Below are positions 46,790 to 48,000 of a DNA stretch of 48,000 bases, one piece after another. Within the stretch, counting starts at the first letter, position 1. Each line of letters starts with the position of its first letter. A program made the translations under genes and the position numbers. Source of the DNA: a virus; IMG/VR virus record IMGVR_UViG_3300022916_000026, positions 1-48,000 of that record; one strand, written 5' to 3'. The notes below the pieces were generated by a model. It ran no database searches. It was not told the origin of the DNA and saw nothing but the letters and a program-made list of their open reading frames with translations.

Positions 46790-47520
46790 CCACGATCGCC
46801 GAAGCAACCGCCAAGCTCCCCGAGCGCGTCACCCTTGCCCTGGGCGCCGTCTCCTTCGACGGCAAGGATCTGACCTACAACCTGCCCTCCGAGGAGCATT
46901 TCGACGCCGCCGCCGCGCACGCCGTGGGGCATGGCGGGTTCCCCATGGAGAAGGCCGAGGAGGTCGCGCCCGAGGCCCTGGCCGTGCCAGACAAGGCCCT
47001 GGCCATGTACGACCTGGTGCTGCTCCGGTGCCGCAAGGCCGCGCCCACGCCCGGCGCCGTGGCAAGCTTCAAGGTGGAGAAGTCCGCCCGCCTACGCGCC
47101 GTGGCCAAAGGCGAGGGCGACGAGTCGCGCGTGATCTACTACGTGGTGACCGCAGTGGAGGACAAGGACGCCCACGACAACGCGATGACCGCCGAGGAGA
47201 TCGCCGAGGGGTGCTGGGATTTCCCGAAGCGCTTCCGGGTCAAGCTTGAGCACGGGCGGCCCGATGCCATGAAGGCCTGGCAGGCCGCTGGCGTGTGCGA
47301 CGATCAAGGCTACCTGTTGGGCGCCGAGATCGTCGAGAACTTCCGCGCCTACTCGCACATCAAGGTCGGCGACGCCTTCCACGAGGGCAAGTCCAACCAG
47401 GACATCCCCGCGGGCTCGCACCTCGCCGCCATGCGCTACCCTGCCCCCGTCTGGCCTGAGTTTCGCGACACAGATCACGGCGTGAGCTGGGGGGGCTATG
47501 CCGCCGAGGTGGACGCGTGA
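46786..47520 (+). CDS. XkdF-like prohead protease
   Basis: 244 residues, ATGA overlap upstream. From about 112 it follows the XkdF-type putative serine protease: RVIYYVVTAVEDKDAHDNAM with TAEEIAEG (normal form '...VYGVVLxPxxxDAxGDxMxxEEI'), a conserved His in FRVKLEHGRPD (about 156), GYLLGAEIVENFRAYS, an IPAGSHLAAMRYPAPVWPEF strand and the terminal HGVSWGGYAAE with a likely catalytic Ser (about 234). It processes scaffold and capsid. The N-terminal 90 residues are extra. The scaffold partner lies at the window's left end. Confidence 0.78.
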   Translation: MTTIAEATAKLPERVTLALGAVSFDGKDLTYNLPSEEHFDAAAAHAVGHGGFPMEKAEEVAPEALAVPDKALAMYDLVLLRCRKAAPTPGAVASFKVEKSARLRAVAKGEGDESRVIYYVVTAVEDKDAHDNAMTAEEIAEGCWDFPKRFRVKLEHGRPDAMKAWQAAGVCDDQGYLLGAEIVENFRAYSHIKVGDAFHEGKSNQDIPAGSHLAAMRYPAPVWPEFRDTDHGVSWGGYAAEVDA

Positions 47521-47777
47521 TCAAGAATCCGAAGCACCTCGACAAGGTTCTAACCGCCGTATTGGCCAAGAAGTGCACGGGCACCGGCAACGTGTACCGT
47601 TGGGCCGAAAACATGAACAACGATCGGATCGTCGCGGAGTTCACCGACGGTGATGTTGAGATCCTGGTTCACTGCAAGAGCCGTGATATTTTCATGGTCG
47701 GCGGTGAGTGGGTGCGCCATGTTGTCCGACAGCTCCTCGTCGCCCACGGCGAGATCAAGGTTCCGGGCCAGCTGTGA
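47517..47777 (+). CDS. Hypothetical protein after the protease
   Basis: 86 residues from GTG 47517 (GTGA overlap). Alpha/beta pattern with NPKHLDKVLTAVLAKKCTGT, RIVAEFTDGDVEILVHCKSR and 'MVGGEWVRHVVRQLLVAHGE'. No recognised family. Tightly coupled to the next gene (GTGA). Confidence 0.45.
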   Translation: MIKNPKHLDKVLTAVLAKKCTGTGNVYRWAENMNNDRIVAEFTDGDVEILVHCKSRDIFMVGGEWVRHVVRQLLVAHGEIKVPGQL

Positions 47778-47953
47778 TCGTTGTCCTTGCCCAAAGCGTT
47801 GCGCGCGAGATCCTCACCGCCGTGGCCATCGCGGTGCTCGCCGCCGCTGGCGTCAAGGCGATCGATGAGGTCGCCGACGAGATAAACCGCCGCCGTTTCG
47901 CAAATGAGCCCGTTCCACCCGAGGTGGAACAGGCGACCAAGGAGACCACATGA
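47774..47953 (+). CDS. 59-residue membrane protein
   Basis: GTG 47774 overlaps the upstream stop. A hydrophobic N-terminal helix (REILTAVAIAVLAAAGVKAI) is followed by a charged tail (EVADEINRRRFANEPVPPEV). With the next lipoprotein gene it forms a TM/lipoprotein pair of the type seen for spanins, yet it sits in the head cluster; this is only a pattern. Confidence 0.45.
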   Translation: MIVVLAQSVAREILTAVAIAVLAAAGVKAIDEVADEINRRRFANEPVPPEVEQATKETT

Positions 47954-48000
47954 AGCCCCTGTGCGTTGTCGCTGTGCTGTCCCTGCTGCTGACCTGCCTG
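47950..48000 (+). CDS. 5' end of a lipoprotein-like gene (partial at right edge)
   Basis: ATG 47950 overlaps the upstream stop (ATGA). The visible 17 residues (MKPLCVVAVLSLLLTCL) are a basic-hydrophobic signal; LLTC could be a lipobox. The gene continues beyond the window. Identity unknown. Confidence 0.4.
   Translation, partial: MKPLCVVAVLSLLLTCL

Noticed and set aside
1-48000. CRISPR array, IS element, integrase or att site
   Set aside because: No regularly spaced repeats, no transposase or recombinase motifs, and no convincing direct-repeat pair with tRNA end were seen.

Overview
The window is a GC-rich piece of the genome of a tailed double-stranded DNA phage with a contractile (myovirus-type) tail. 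The evidence is a DUF3383-type tail sheath, a tail tube, a tape measure, a compact baseplate set (plug, hub, Gp138-like spike, gp25/W, J, I), a large terminase, portal, MuF head protein and major capsid protein. No integrase, CI-like repressor, DNA polymerase or RNA polymerase is visible, so lifestyle cannot be decided here. The host is unknown; GC-rich coding and Cys-lipobox signals suggest a GC-rich Gram-negative bacterium (inference).

Layout: (1) 142-22044, plus strand: scaffold, two decoration proteins, major capsid protein, neck, sheath, tube, frameshifted tail chaperones interrupted by a free-standing HNH gene, tape measure, baseplate, tail spikes/fibres, then a lysis-like cluster of very small membrane proteins, a metallophosphoesterase and an extensin/M15-type endolysin. 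(2) 22041-39706, minus strand: regulators and small proteins, RuvC-like nuclease, 5'-3' exonuclease, RecT, an SMC/RecF-like ATPase, a DNA methyltransferase, DnaB helicase, a DEAH helicase, a cytosine methyltransferase broken by an HNH remnant, a tRNA-like element, a replication initiator and a small regulator. Most genes here are coupled by ATGA/GTGA overlaps. (3) 39842-48000, plus strand: small and large terminase, portal, MuF with intein, small proteins, a zinc-ribbon/MazG-like fusion and the XkdF-like prohead protease.

The protease lies at the right edge and the scaffold at the left edge, so the contig probably has arbitrary ends and the virion module continues across them. The two arms diverge at 39707-39841 and converge at 22041-22044, where the stop codons overlap.

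Most notable: (a) an intein at the last conserved Cys of the MuF protein whose reading frame also carries, on the opposite strand, a Vsr/EDxHD-type homing endonuclease gene; next to it the extein has a 35% GC patch that looks like a co-conversion tract. (b) A family of promoters whose -10 box ends only 6-7 bases before the start codon, implying leaderless transcripts; three share a GGCGCTATAAT core with a second GCGCC site about 30 bp away. (c) A cytosine methyltransferase whose middle has been replaced by an HNH endonuclease fragment. (d) A tail spike with two ribosome-binding-site-supported starts, one of which adds a lipoprotein signal.
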